Source of the DNA: Duganella sp. CF517
GTDB lineage: Bacteria > Pseudomonadota > Gammaproteobacteria > Burkholderiales > Burkholderiaceae_D
NCBI RefSeq assembly: GCF_900110275.1
Contig: NZ_FODC01000001.1
Span: 1,403,198 to 1,467,197, forward strand
Length of the DNA: 64,000 bases
Reading direction: 5' to 3'
Part shown: positions 20,065 through 28,865 of the stretch, piece after piece
Position numbering within the stretch: position 1 is the first letter of the stretch
Layout: every line of letters starts with the position of its first letter
Position numbers and translations under genes: made by a program
The notes under the pieces: generated by a model
Told to the model about the DNA's origin: nothing
The model's input: only the letters and a program-made list of their open reading frames with translations
Database searches by the model: none

Positions 20065-20087
20065 CGGGCGATCGGATCGATCGCCCG
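20065..20087. terminator. Hairpin between convergent genes
   Basis: The inverted repeat CGGGCGATC / GATCGCCCG with a 5-base loop lies 8 bases after the hydrolase stop and before the end of the convergent gene. There is no U-run on either strand, so termination is only possible, not clear. Confidence 0.4.
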
Positions 20088-20114
20088 CGAAAGGTGTGGG
20101 CTAGACCGGCCGCA

Positions 20115-20600
20115 TCAAGCGGCGGCCGCCACCGCCGGACGGGCCGTCAAACGGCGGTCGGCCAGCGCGCGCAGGCGGGCCACGGCGGCCGGCAGGTTGA
20201 AGGCGCGGCCGGCGCGCAGCGCGCTGACCATTTGGGTGGCGATGCGCAGCGCCGGCGCGGCGGCGTTCTTGGCCGCGTACGGCAGCACCAGCCGGTAACG
20301 GCCCTGCATGCGCGGCACCACGCCGACAAACCCCACCGTCACTTCGTTGAGCGCCAGGCGGCGCAATTCCAACGCCACCTGCTGCACCACGCGCACGATC
20401 TGCGGCACGTCGTCGCCGCGCATGCCGACCAGGCCGGAGTGACTGCGCACGCCGGGCAGCAACGCCAGCAGGCGCTGGTCGAGCGACGCCAGCGCGGCCG
20501 GCGTGGCCGGCGCGTCGTCGACTTCGAGAATGCTGAGCAGGCAAGGCTGGGTGGAGTAGCGGTTGTCGCTGGAGAGGTAACGCTGATCGATGATACGCAT
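20115..20600 (-). CDS. Stand-alone cyanophycin-synthetase N-domain-like protein
   Basis: A 161-residue protein that resembles the N-terminal domain of cyanophycin synthetase CphA. It opens MRIIDQRYLSSDNRYS, then shows LDQRLLALLPGVRSHS, a VVQQVALELRRLA segment (HVALELQELAG in CphA) and RYRLVLPYAAKNAAAPALRIA (YQVVFEY...AAVRL in CphA). The ATP-grasp and Mur-ligase parts of CphA are absent here and in the neighbouring sequence, and the stop follows an ordinary C-terminus. Either it is a free-standing accessory domain or a shortened relative of CphA. Assignment rests on remembered family patterns and is moderate. Confidence 0.55.
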   Translation of the reverse strand: MRIIDQRYLSSDNRYSTQPCLLSILEVDDAPATPAALASLDQRLLALLPGVRSHSGLVGMRGDDVPQIVRVVQQVALELRRLALNEVTVGFVGVVPRMQGRYRLVLPYAAKNAAAPALRIATQMVSALRAGRAFNLPAAVARLRALADRRLTARPAVAAAA

Positions 20601-20725
20601 GGTTTTTCTGGCCTTTGACGAAACAGGCCATATTCTGAACCCGACCGGCCGCGCGCGGAAGCGGCGCGCGGAGCATACGCTTGTAAGACGAAACTTACAC
20701 GTAAGGCGTTTCTAAGCCCCGGGTG

Positions 20726-21202
20726 TTAATTTCCGGGGAGTTGTTTCTCAAAGCAAACAGCGAGCGGATTGCCGATGTACTTGCCGTAGTTGGCGATGCG
20801 CGCGTAGCCGCGCGCGGTGTAAAAATCGACCGCGCGCCGATTGACCAGCCGCGTCTCGAGCCAGACCGCCTGGTAGCCCAGCGCGGCCGCCTCGCGCTCC
20901 AGGTAGGCCAGCACGGCGCTGCCGATGCCGCTGCTGTGGCGCCGCGCGTACATGCGCTTGATCTCGGCCACGCCCGGCTCCAGCGGCCGGAAGGCGCCGC
21001 AGCCCTGCGCCACGCCGGCGGCGTCGCGCGCGACCACGAAGCGCGCCATCGGGCCGCGCACGTCGTCGGCGTCGAACGAGGCCTTGCCGTTGCCGCCGGT
21101 GATCTGCTCGAGCAGCGTCGACAGCTCCTCCATCAACGCCAGGCAGTCGGCGGCGCCGGGATCTTCGGGCGTGAGCGATATGGTCGGGATCGGCTTGTTC
21201 AT
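20726..21202 (-). CDS. GNAT-family N-acetyltransferase
   Basis: A 158-residue acetyltransferase. The acetyl-CoA-binding core reads EIKRMYARRHSSGIGSAVLAYLE (Q/RxxGxG/A-type loop as RHSSGIG), then ALGYQAVWLETRL and AVDFYTARGYARI, the usual motif A-B order. The start ATG at 21202 gives the standard GNAT length. It is transcribed right after the metallophosphoesterase gene (9 bases). The substrate is unknown. Confidence 0.85.
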   Translation of the reverse strand: MNKPIPTISLTPEDPGAADCLALMEELSTLLEQITGGNGKASFDADDVRGPMARFVVARDAAGVAQGCGAFRPLEPGVAEIKRMYARRHSSGIGSAVLAYLEREAAALGYQAVWLETRLVNRRAVDFYTARGYARIANYGKYIGNPLAVCFEKQLPGN

Positions 21203-21210
21203 GCCAGCGA

Positions 21211-22077
21211 TTATTGCATAGTGCAGATCACCAGTTCGGGATCGGCGTTGATGCGCACCGGAATACCGCTGCAGCCCACGCCGCGACTGACGATCAACTC
21301 GCCGTTGTCGTGCAACGGAAAGCGCCCATAATGAAAGGGACGCGACAGCGGCCCGCGCGGCATCACCAGCGGCGTGCCGTCGGCGGCGGCGATTTGGCCG
21401 CCGTGCGTGTGGCCGGCGAAACCGACGTCGAAGCGGTGGCCGTCGAGGCGCAACAGGCCGTCCGGCGCGTGCATCAGCAACACCCGCGTGGGGCCGGCGC
21501 CGGCGAACGTGGCGTGGCCGTCGGGCACGCCGGTCCACGGATCGTCCATGCCGCACACCGACACGGCGTCGAACGGCGCCGGCAAGGCGTGGGCGCGGTT
21601 GACCAGCATCCGCACCCCGGCCCGCGCGAACATGCGCTCGATCAACCCGTGGTCGGTGATCAGGTCGTGGTTGCCGAACACGGCCAGCTTGCCCAGCGGC
21701 GGACGGCAGGCCGCCAGCGCCGCGCACAGCGCGCCGGCGTAGCGCGCCGGGCCGTGGACGTAGTCGCCGCCCAGCAGCAGCAGGTCGGGCCGCTCGGCGT
21801 CGATGCGCGCGAACAGGTCGTCGAAGATGCCGGCATGGGTCGGCGGGCCGGCGTGGAAGTCCGAGGCGAAGGCGATCTTGAGCGGGCGCGGCAGGCGGCG
21901 CTCCGGCGGCAGCGCGACCCTGTAGCGTGTCACGCCCAGGCGGCCGTGCAAGCCGACGCGGTAACTGAGCCAGGCCACCAGGCCGCCCAGCAGCGCGGCG
22001 TTCATCAAGGTTTCAGTGTAGTGCCGGAACCGGGACTGGCGGCCGCCGCGTGGGGCCTTGCCCGGAGGTAATGTCAT
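21211..22077 (-). CDS. Membrane-anchored metallophosphoesterase
   Basis: A calcineurin-like phosphoesterase. One hydrophobic helix near the N-terminus (NAALLGGLVAWLSYRVGL) precedes the two-metal site: ASDFHAG, LLGGDYVHG, FGNHD and GFAGHTHGG, all canonical. This matches the YkuE/YaeI type, peripheral or membrane-bound phosphoesterases whose substrates may include lipid-linked phosphates. About 288 residues from ATG 22077; ATG 22128 would add 17 residues and cannot be excluded, as neither start has a clear ribosome-binding site. Confidence 0.85.
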   Translation of the reverse strand: MTLPPGKAPRGGRQSRFRHYTETLMNAALLGGLVAWLSYRVGLHGRLGVTRYRVALPPERRLPRPLKIAFASDFHAGPPTHAGIFDDLFARIDAERPDLLLLGGDYVHGPARYAGALCAALAACRPPLGKLAVFGNHDLITDHGLIERMFARAGVRMLVNRAHALPAPFDAVSVCGMDDPWTGVPDGHATFAGAGPTRVLLMHAPDGLLRLDGHRFDVGFAGHTHGGQIAAADGTPLVMPRGPLSRPFHYGRFPLHDNGELIVSRGVGCSGIPVRINADPELVICTMQ

Positions 22078-22229
22078 TGATGCCTGAGTGAATCTGGAAA
22101 AGGCGGCATCATAGCGCATTTGCGACATCGCGGCCCCGGCGGTGGTAAGCTGGGACGAACAGGCATGCCTTCGCCTCGCCGGCGCGGTTGCCGTTGCGCC
22201 GACCTTGACTCCCCTACAGAGATTGCTCG

Positions 22230-23954
22230 ATGACTACTGAAACCACCTTCCCGGGCAAAGACGCCGCCCTCGACACCACCATCGCCACCTTGCGGGCCAC
22301 GCTGGCCCGGCGCCGCTTCCGGCTGGCCGAGTCGCCGCCGACGCGCGAGGTCGACGGCATCTGGTCCATCGAGCTCCAGGACGTCGACTGTCCACTGCTC
22401 AGCGCGCACGGCAGGGGCGCGACGGAGCTGGCCGCGCGCGCCAGCGCCTACGGCGCGTTCGCCGAACGGCTCGGCACGCACGACTTCTGGACCCACTACC
22501 ACCTGGGCGCGCAGCGCGCCAACGCGCCGTTCGTGCACCACCCGAGCGAGCGATGGTTCGCGCCGGCGGCGGACGGTTCGTGGCCGTCCGAGCTGCTCGA
22601 CCCCGAGCTGCACGCGTTCTACAACCCGCGCGGCGACATCGACGCCGGCGTACTGGTCGACATCAACTCCGGCAACGTCGCGCGCGGCATCTGCGCCCTG
22701 CCCTACCAGCGCCTGCGCGACGGCGCCACCGCCTACATCCCGGTCAACCTCATCGGCAACCTGTACGTCAGCAACGGCACCGCCGCCGGCAACACCGTCA
22801 ACGAGGCGCGCGTCCAGGCGCTGTCGGAGATCTTCGAGCGCGCCATCAAGTACCGCGTCATCGCCGAGGGCATGTGCCTGCCGGAGGTGCCGGACGACGT
22901 CGTCGCGCGCTTCCCCGCCATCGCGGCCGGCATCGCCGGGCTGCGCCGGGCCGGTTTCGGCGTGCTGGTCAAGGACGCCTCGCTGGGCGGCAAGTACCCG
23001 GTGATGAACGTCACGCTGATCCAGCCGAAGGACCAGGGCGTGCTGTCCAGCTTTGGCGCGCACCCGCGCCTGGAGATCGCGCTGGAGCGGGCGCTGACCG
23101 CGCTGCTACGGGGCCGTTCGCTCGGCGCGCTCGACGGCTACCCCGAGCCAAGCTTCGACGCCAGCGAGATCGACGCCGTCGCCAACCTGGAGGCGCACTT
23201 CGTCGATGCGCGCGGCGTGATCGCATGGGACTTCCTGAGCGACACCTCCGACTATCCGTTCGTCGACTGGAACTTCGGCGGCACCACCGTGGAGGACTAC
23301 CTGTGGCTGGTCGACGCGCTGCACGCCGAGGGCAAGGATATCTACGTGGCCGATTTCGACGCGCAAGGCGTCCACACGTGCCGCATCCTGGTGCCGGGCT
23401 TGTCGGAGATCTATCCGGTCGAGGATCTGGAGTGGGAGAACAACAGCGTCGGCAACGCGCTGCGGCCGCTGCTGGTGCGCCTGCAGGATCTGAGCGTGCA
23501 GGAATGCACGGCCCTGCTGGTGGAATTGCAGACCTCGAACCTGAACGACGAGCGGCCGCTGTGGGAAATCCTCGGCCTGGCGGCAGCGGCCGGGACGCCG
23601 TGGAAACAGCTGCGCATCGGCGAGCTGAAAACCCTGCTGGCGCTGGTGGTCGGCGACGAGGAGGCGGTGCTGGAAGGCTGCAACTGGATCCACCACTACG
23701 GCGACCTGGCCAAGCCGCGCCGGCTGGTGTACCGCTGCATCGAAAGCCTCGTCAGGCTGGAGGAGCCGGACAACTTCCGCCGCGCGCTGGAGCTGCTGTA
23801 CGGCGCCGAGACGTTGGCGATGGCCGAGGCGCTGCTCGATGGTTCCGAGCGCTTCTTCGGCCTGGAGCCGCTCGGCCCGAACTTCGAAGGCAGCCCCTTG
23901 CACCAGAGCCTGCTGGCGGCCTACGACAAGCTGTTCGCGCCGGACGCGGTGTAA
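22230..23954 (+). CDS. ycaO: YcaO-family protein
   Basis: A 574-residue YcaO protein, close to the E. coli length (586). N-terminal segments REVDGIWSIELQDVDCPLLSAHGRG and ASAYGAFAERLGTH, and the nucleotide-site stretches EARVQALSEIFERAIKY and PSFDASEIDAVANLEAHF, are typical of the ATP-dependent YcaO fold. E. coli YcaO helps RimO methylthiolate ribosomal protein S12 (established, mechanism unclear). No precursor peptide, dehydrogenase or transporter lies beside it, so a peptide natural-product cyclodehydratase role is unlikely. The gene stands alone between divergent and convergent neighbours. Confidence 0.88.
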   Translation: MTTETTFPGKDAALDTTIATLRATLARRRFRLAESPPTREVDGIWSIELQDVDCPLLSAHGRGATELAARASAYGAFAERLGTHDFWTHYHLGAQRANAPFVHHPSERWFAPAADGSWPSELLDPELHAFYNPRGDIDAGVLVDINSGNVARGICALPYQRLRDGATAYIPVNLIGNLYVSNGTAAGNTVNEARVQALSEIFERAIKYRVIAEGMCLPEVPDDVVARFPAIAAGIAGLRRAGFGVLVKDASLGGKYPVMNVTLIQPKDQGVLSSFGAHPRLEIALERALTALLRGRSLGALDGYPEPSFDASEIDAVANLEAHFVDARGVIAWDFLSDTSDYPFVDWNFGGTTVEDYLWLVDALHAEGKDIYVADFDAQGVHTCRILVPGLSEIYPVEDLEWENNSVGNALRPLLVRLQDLSVQECTALLVELQTSNLNDERPLWEILGLAAAAGTPWKQLRIGELKTLLALVVGDEEAVLEGCNWIHHYGDLAKPRRLVYRCIESLVRLEEPDNFRRALELLYGAETLAMAEALLDGSERFFGLEPLGPNFEGSPLHQSLLAAYDKLFAPDAV

Positions 23955-23977
23955 AACCACCAACCGCCTTAAATGAT

Positions 23978-24367
23978 TTACGGGGCGGTTGCGTCCACCA
24001 ACAAGTCCGGCTGCAAGGCGCGGATACGAAGCTCGGTGAAATAGCCGCCGGCCTCGTTGTAGCGCAGATAGTTGCGGCCACAATTCGTGCAGCGCGACAC
24101 CGTACAACGGTTGTACGGGTAATAGCGCGGCGCAATCGGCGCGTCCGCGCTTTCGTAGCGCGTTTCGTTCGGGTGGAATTCGACGAACGTCGGTTCGTCA
24201 TACGGATCTTCCATCAATGTACCGACATCCTCGAAGCGCTCCAGCTCCAACGTCATCGGCAACGCCTGCCAAGCCGCCAGCGATGTCTGGTTGCAGCTAC
24301 AAGGCACGCCCACCGAGGCGGACGCCTGCGCCAACCGCGTCAACGTCGCGAAATCAATTTTTTGCAT
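23978..24367 (-). CDS. Conserved hypothetical protein with cysteine motifs
   Basis: A 129-residue cytoplasmic protein. It has VPCSC near the N-terminus and a C-terminal cluster RCTVSRCTNCGRNYLRY followed by EAGGYFTELRIRAL. Four or more cysteines in CxC and CxxC spacing suggest bound zinc. The central EPTFVEFHP and APIAPRYYPYNRC stretches look conserved in character. I do not recognise a named family. The start at 24367 is chosen because sequence upstream loses coding character. Convergent with ycaO; divergent from the small antitoxin-like gene. Confidence 0.7.
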   Translation of the reverse strand: MQKIDFATLTRLAQASASVGVPCSCNQTSLAAWQALPMTLELERFEDVGTLMEDPYDEPTFVEFHPNETRYESADAPIAPRYYPYNRCTVSRCTNCGRNYLRYNEAGGYFTELRIRALQPDLLVDATAP

Positions 24368-24541
24368 ATTCAACCCTATCGGCAAGTTACACGATTCTAC
24401 AGCTTGGGCCATTAGCGTATATCTCAGCAACCGCGACAGCCGGTACATCCCGGGAATCGATGGCGCACGCACATCACTGTTGATCGGATTCATGCTGCGG
24501 CTATGCGCTGTTGTTGTGGACCTTGCGCGAGGAGGCAAACA

Positions 24542-24745
24542 ATGAACTGGGAATCGCTCACAGAAGGCTTGGAACTGATCGCCCTAGGAATGTTGGGCTC
24601 GGTTACCACCAAGGCATTTCGGAGCGGAAATTTCCAGGCAATCCAGATTCCGCCTGAAATCGCGTACGGCCGCGCCGACATCAACCTCGACATCCAACGC
24701 ATCGGCGACGAGCTGCGCATCCGTCCGGCGCGCGGCAACTACTAG
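24542..24745 (+). CDS. Orphan VapB/AbrB-like antitoxin
   Basis: A 67-residue protein whose residues 22-62 fit a SpoVT/AbrB swapped-hairpin DNA-binding domain of VapB type: TKAFRSGNFQAIQIPPE, then INLDIQRIGDELRIRP. GNFQAIQIP corresponds to the GrSQAVRLP motif of VapB antitoxins. The start is fixed by GAGGAGG 6 bases upstream. No PIN-domain toxin follows: the next gene is pit on the opposite strand, after a terminator. It is therefore either a lone antitoxin or a free-standing regulator. Confidence 0.65.
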   Translation: MNWESLTEGLELIALGMLGSVTTKAFRSGNFQAIQIPPEIAYGRADINLDIQRIGDELRIRPARGNY

Positions 24746-24747
24746 CT

Positions 24748-24771
24748 AAAAAAAGGGAGCCTCGGCTCCCT
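24748..24771 (-). terminator. Rho-independent terminator of pit
   Basis: GGGAGCC-TC-GGCTCCC stem with seven A on the plus strand, giving a U-run on the minus strand, a few bases after the pit stop codon. Plus-strand transcripts from the antitoxin gene also cross the hairpin but meet only a short T stretch. Confidence 0.85.
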
Positions 24772-24777
24772 TTCGCG

Positions 24778-25791
24778 TTACATGATGTGTTGTCCGACCC
24801 ACCAGGCGATGGCGGCGACGAAGGCCGACGCCGGTATGGTGAAGATCCACGCCCAGACGATGTTGCCGGCCACGCCCCAGCGCACCGCCGACATCTTTTG
24901 CGCCGAACCGACGCCGACGATGGCGCCGGTGATGGTGTGCGTGGTCGACACCGGCACGCCGAGGGCGGTGGCGGTGAACAAGGTGATGGCGCCGCCGGTC
25001 TCGGCGCAGAAGCCGCCCACCGGTTTGAGCTTGGTGATCTTCTGGCCCATGGTCTTGACGATGCGCCAGCCGCCGAACAGGGTGCCGAACGAGATCGCCG
25101 TGTAGCACGAGACGATCACCCACAGCGGCGGCTCGGCGTCGCCGGCCTGCGAGTAGCCGGCCGCGATCAGCAGCATCCAGATGATGCCGATGGTCTTCTG
25201 GGCGTCGTTGCCGCCGTGGCCGAGGCTGTACGAGGCGGCCGAAATCAGTTGCAGGCGGCGGAACCATTTATCGACCCGGCGCGGCGTCGAGCGCACGAAC
25301 ACCCACGACACGAGCAACATCATCAGCGAGCCGAAGATGAAGCCGAGCAGCGGCGACAGCACGATGAAGGCGACGGTCTTGATCAGGCCGGCCGAAATCA
25401 GCGCGCCGGTGCCGCTCTTGGCCACGGCCGCGCCGACCAGGCCGCCGATCAGCGCGTGCGACGACGACGACGGAATGCCGTAGTACCAGGTGACGATGTT
25501 CCAGACGATGGCGCCGACCAGCGCGCCGAAGATCACGTACTGGTCGACCACGCTGGGGTCGATGGTGCCCTTGCCGACGGTGGCGGCCACGGTCAGCTGG
25601 TGGAACACGAAAATGGCGACGAAGTTGAAGCACGCGGCCATCGCCACCGCCGTTTGCGGCTTCAGCACACCGGTCGAGACGACCGTGGCGATCGCGTTGG
25701 CGGCGTCGTGGAAGCCGTTCATGAAGTCAAACACCAAGGCCAGCGCGATCAGCACGCCCAGCACGTAGATGCTTATTGTTATGGTATTCAT
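24778..25791 (-). CDS. pit: PiT-family inorganic phosphate transporter
   Basis: A 337-residue inner-membrane carrier for phosphate, probably with a divalent metal and proton symport. It shows both PiT signatures: FDFMNGFHDAANAIATVV near residue 25 and SLGHGGNDAQKTIGI near 195. Further typical parts are WYYGIPSSSSHALIGG and PVSTTHTITGAI. About ten helices are visible. At 337 residues it is the compact form without the large cytoplasmic loop of E. coli PitA. It lies 18 bases downstream of a DUF47 gene, the standard Pit partner. Confidence 0.93.
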   Translation of the reverse strand: MNTITISIYVLGVLIALALVFDFMNGFHDAANAIATVVSTGVLKPQTAVAMAACFNFVAIFVFHQLTVAATVGKGTIDPSVVDQYVIFGALVGAIVWNIVTWYYGIPSSSSHALIGGLVGAAVAKSGTGALISAGLIKTVAFIVLSPLLGFIFGSLMMLLVSWVFVRSTPRRVDKWFRRLQLISAASYSLGHGGNDAQKTIGIIWMLLIAAGYSQAGDAEPPLWVIVSCYTAISFGTLFGGWRIVKTMGQKITKLKPVGGFCAETGGAITLFTATALGVPVSTTHTITGAIVGVGSAQKMSAVRWGVAGNIVWAWIFTIPASAFVAAIAWWVGQHIM

Positions 25792-25809
25792 GGACTGATC
25801 TTTTTGTAA

Positions 25810-26436
25810 TTATGCGTTTTCGACGATGATGCCTTCGATGATGTTGGCCACATCCTCGCAACGGTCGGTGACGGTTTCCAGAATTTCGTAGATGGCCTTC
25901 ATCTTGATCAGGTTGCGCACGTCCGGTTCGTCGCGGAACAGCTTGGACATGGCGGCGCGCATCACGTGGTCGGCGTCCGATTCGAGGCGGTCGATCTCTT
26001 CGCAGATGGCGACGATCTGGCGCGAATTGTCCATGTTGTGCAGCAGGGCCACGGCTTCCTTGACCTTCTCGGTGCAGGCGAGCACCAGCTCGGCCAGGCG
26101 CTTGGCTTCCGGCGTGACCGAGTGCAGGTCGTACAGCGAGACGGTCTGGGCGGCGTCCTCGAGCAGGTCGAGGATGTCGTCCTGGCGCGTGATGAGCTTG
26201 TGGATGTCGTCGCGGTCGATCGGCGTGATGAAGGTCTTGTGCAGCAGGTCGACGGTGGCGTAGGTGATCTTGTCGGCCTGTTTTTCGATGCTCTCGATGG
26301 CGTGCACGCGGTTTTCCAGGTCGTCGAAGTTGGACATCAACCCCAGCATCTCTTTTGCACCTTTGACGCACAGGTCGGCGTGTTGATTGAACAGGTCAAA
26401 AAATTTGCCCTCGGTGGGCATCAAGCGTCCAAACAT
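25810..26436 (-). CDS. DUF47/PhoU-like Pit accessory protein
   Basis: A 208-residue all-helical cytoplasmic protein of the DUF47 family (PhoU-like fold), known as Pit accessory protein. Charged segments such as ESIEKQADKITYATVDLLHK and REDIHKL-type repeats with Asp/Glu match the metal-binding helices of the PhoU fold. It is thought to regulate the adjacent phosphate carrier (family knowledge). First gene of the pit operon; no Pho box was looked up beyond eye inspection. Confidence 0.88.
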   Translation of the reverse strand: MFGRLMPTEGKFFDLFNQHADLCVKGAKEMLGLMSNFDDLENRVHAIESIEKQADKITYATVDLLHKTFITPIDRDDIHKLITRQDDILDLLEDAAQTVSLYDLHSVTPEAKRLAELVLACTEKVKEAVALLHNMDNSRQIVAICEEIDRLESDADHVMRAAMSKLFRDEPDVRNLIKMKAIYEILETVTDRCEDVANIIEGIIVENA

Positions 26437-26506
26437 GTCTTTCTCCGTTTCATAGTCGTGATTACTGCTACAGACCGCCCTCCGGCACGGGCCGGCGGCG
26501 TCGGGA

Positions 26507-26537
26507 TGGGTCCGCCCTGTTTGCTGTGGCGGACCCA
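26507..26537. terminator. Strong hairpin after dnaB
   Basis: A perfect 10-base inverted repeat TGGGTCCGCC / GGCGGACCCA with an 11-base loop sits 15 bases beyond the dnaB stop. No U-run follows on the minus strand, so it may protect the mRNA end or act with Rho. It lies in the 115-base gap between DUF47 and dnaB. Confidence 0.45.
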
Positions 26538-26551
26538 GTGTGTTGCCGGGG

Positions 26552-27937
26552 TTAGTCGCCCTGGTACAGCGCCAGGTTACCGGCGTAGTTGCCGAACTTG
26601 GTGTATTGGCCGATCCAGGTCAGGCGCACCGAGCCGATCGGGCCGTTACGCTGCTTACCGATGATGATCTCGGCCGTTCCCTTATCGGGCGAGTCGGGGT
26701 TGTAGACCTCGTCGCGATACAGGAAGATGATGACGTCCGCGTCCTGCTCGATCGCGCCCGATTCGCGCAAGTCGGACATGACGGGACGTTTGTTGGGGCG
26801 TTGCTCCAGCGAGCGGTTCAGCTGCGACAGCGCGATCACCGGGCACTGCAGCTCCTTGGCCAGGCCCTTGAGCGAGCGCGAGATCTCCGAGATCTCGGAG
26901 GCGCGGTTGTCGCCCTGGGTCGAGCCGGTCATCAGCTGCAGGTAGTCGACCACGATCAGGCCGAGCTTGCCGCACTGGCGCGACAGGCGCCGCGCGCGCG
27001 CGCGCATCTCGATCGGGTTCAGCGCCGGCGTCTCGTCGATGTAGACCTGGGCGTCGTTCATTTTCTGGATGGCGTGCGTCAGGCGCGGCCAATCCTCGTC
27101 GTTCAGTTTGCCGGTGCGCAGGCGGTGCTGGTCGAGCTGTCCGACCGAGCCGAGCATACGCATGGCCAGCTGCACGCCGCCCATCTCCATCGAGAACACG
27201 GCCACCGGCAAGCCCTCTTCGACGGCGACGTTCTCGGCGATGTTCATCGAGAACGCGGTCTTGCCCATCGACGGGCGGCCGGCGACGACCACCATGTCGC
27301 CCGGCTGCAGGCCGGAGGTCATGCGGTCGAGGTCGATCCAGCCGGTCGGCACGCCGGTGATCTCGGACTGGTTGTCGCGTGAATATAATTCATCGATGCG
27401 CTCGACCACCTGGGTCAGCAGCGGCTGCACCGGCAGCCAGCCGGCGGCGCCGCGCGCGCCCTGTTCGGCGATGGCGAAGATCTTCGATTCGGCCTCGTCG
27501 AGCATCTGCTTGACTTCCTTGCCCTGGGGCGTGAACGCCTGGCCGGAAATCTCGTCGGCCACGGTGATCAGCTGGCGCAGGATCGAGCGGTCGCGCACGA
27601 TCTCGGCGTAGCGGCGGATGTTGGCCGCCGACGGCGTGTTTTGCGCCATCGCGTTCAGGTAGGCCAGGCCGCCGACATCCTCGGCCTTGCCCATCTGCGT
27701 CAACGTTTCAAACACCGTGATGACGTCGGCCGGCTTGGAGCCGTTGATCATCTTGACGATCTGTTCGAAGATGATGCGGTGGTCATAGCGGTAGAAGTCT
27801 TCCGAATGCATCATGTCCGCGATGCGGTCGAACGCCTGGTTATCGCGCAGCAAGCCGCCAATGACGGACTGTTCTGCTTCGATGGAATGCGGCGGGACGC
27901 GGAGGGAATCAAGTTGCGGATCGGAGGGGGTGTTCAT
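26552..27937 (-). CDS. dnaB: Replicative DNA helicase DnaB
   Basis: A 461-residue hexameric 5'-3' helicase of the replication fork. The N-terminal primase-interacting domain (VPPHSIEAEQSVIGGLL onward) and linker lead to the RecA-like core with Walker A AGRPSMGKTAF, the Walker B stretch GLIVVDYLQLM, and SQLNRSLEQRPNKRPVMSDLR. Full length, with no intein. It follows rplI, as in most proteobacteria, but a terminator separates them, so dnaB probably has its own promoter in 27938-27997. Confidence 0.97.
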   Translation of the reverse strand: MNTPSDPQLDSLRVPPHSIEAEQSVIGGLLRDNQAFDRIADMMHSEDFYRYDHRIIFEQIVKMINGSKPADVITVFETLTQMGKAEDVGGLAYLNAMAQNTPSAANIRRYAEIVRDRSILRQLITVADEISGQAFTPQGKEVKQMLDEAESKIFAIAEQGARGAAGWLPVQPLLTQVVERIDELYSRDNQSEITGVPTGWIDLDRMTSGLQPGDMVVVAGRPSMGKTAFSMNIAENVAVEEGLPVAVFSMEMGGVQLAMRMLGSVGQLDQHRLRTGKLNDEDWPRLTHAIQKMNDAQVYIDETPALNPIEMRARARRLSRQCGKLGLIVVDYLQLMTGSTQGDNRASEISEISRSLKGLAKELQCPVIALSQLNRSLEQRPNKRPVMSDLRESGAIEQDADVIIFLYRDEVYNPDSPDKGTAEIIIGKQRNGPIGSVRLTWIGQYTKFGNYAGNLALYQGD

Positions 27938-27997
27938 GGCGCGAATTATACCCGCTTAGGCCGGCAGCCAAGGCGTTACTACGAAAAAATTGGCGAG

Positions 27998-28025
27998 AAA
28001 AAAGCCGGGCAAGCCCGGCTTTTTT
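27998..28025 (-). terminator. Terminator of the rpsF-rplI operon
   Basis: AGCCGGGC-AA-GCCCGGCT hairpin flanked by six A on one side and six T on the other on the plus strand, so it can work in both directions. It lies about 55 bases after the rplI stop and ends the ribosomal operon before dnaB. Confidence 0.9.
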
Positions 28026-28078
28026 CATCTGTTGCCATGATTACTAGCATAACAGGCATTGCTGCCCGTGCAAGTAAT

Positions 28079-28531
28079 TTAGGCTGCTTCGCCCACGACG
28101 GCGACGGTCACTTCGACCACCACGTCGGTGTGCAGAGCAACGCTGACCGGGTGCTCGCCCACGGTCTTCAGAGGACCGGTAGGCATGCGCACGGCAGCTT
28201 TTTCTACAGCGAAACCAGCTTTGGTCAGCGCTTCAGCGATGTCGAAGTTGGTGACCGAACCGAACAGACGGCCGTCGACACCCGCTTTTTGCGAAACGTT
28301 CACGGTCATGCCGTTCAGTTTCTCGCCTTGGGCTTGAGCGGCGGCCAGTTTGGCGGCAGCGGCTTTTTCCAGTTCGGCGCGCTTGACTTCGAATTCAGCA
28401 ACAGCCGACGCGGTAGCGCGACGGGCCATTTTTTGCGGAATCAGGAAGTTACGTGCGTAACCGTCTTTAACTTTAACGACTTCACCCAGGTTGCCCAGGT
28501 TGACGACTTTTTCTAACAGAATGATTTGCAT
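28079..28531 (-). CDS. rplI: 50S ribosomal protein L9
   Basis: A 150-residue L9, with the N-terminal RNA-binding domain [30 protein letters not shown] (shown here only as its start and family signature), the long connecting helix rich in Ala/Lys/Glu, and the C-terminal domain from [14 protein letters not shown]. Normal length. Last gene of rpsF-priB-rpsR-rplI, before a strong terminator. Confidence 0.97.
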   Translation of the reverse strand: MQIILLEKVVNLGNLGEVVKVKDGYARNFLIPQKMARRATASAVAEFEVKRAELEKAAAAKLAAAQAQGEKLNGMTVNVSQKAGVDGRLFGSVTNFDIAEALTKAGFAVEKAAVRMPTGPLKTVGEHPVSVALHTDVVVEVTVAVVGEAA

Positions 28532-28559
28532 AGTTTTTCTCCAGGATTAGACTACGCAA

Positions 28560-28850
28560 TTAAGCGTGGTGCAGATCGGTGTAAGGCAGCAGCGCGAGGT
28601 AGCGGGCGCGTTTGATGGCGGTGTCAACTTGACGCTGGTAGTGCGCCTTGGTGCCGGTCAGACGTGCTGGCATGATCTTGCCGTTTTCCTGGACGAAGTC
28701 CTTCAGGGTATCAACGTCTTTGTAGTCAACCTGCTCAACGCCAGCGGCGGTGAAGCGGCAGAACTTCTTGCGCTTGAACAGTGGATTTTGTTGCTTGCGC
28801 TTTTCTTTAAGCTTGAGCTTGTTTTTGTCGAACTTTTTACCGAATGCCAT
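28560..28850 (-). CDS. rpsR: 30S ribosomal protein S18
   Basis: A 96-residue S18. The core [37 protein letters not shown] and [20 protein letters not shown] is fully typical. A basic N-terminal extension ([16 protein letters not shown]) is present, as in other betaproteobacteria. Located 28 bases before rplI. Confidence 0.97.
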   Translation of the reverse strand: MAFGKKFDKNKLKLKEKRKQQNPLFKRKKFCRFTAAGVEQVDYKDVDTLKDFVQENGKIMPARLTGTKAHYQRQVDTAIKRARYLALLPYTDLHHA

Positions 28851-28865
28851 TTGAGGCTCCTGTAT

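Noticed and set aside
22230..23954. YcaO as part of a peptide natural-product cluster
   Set aside because: No precursor peptide, dehydrogenase, protease or exporter gene is nearby, and the length and character fit the housekeeping YcaO type.
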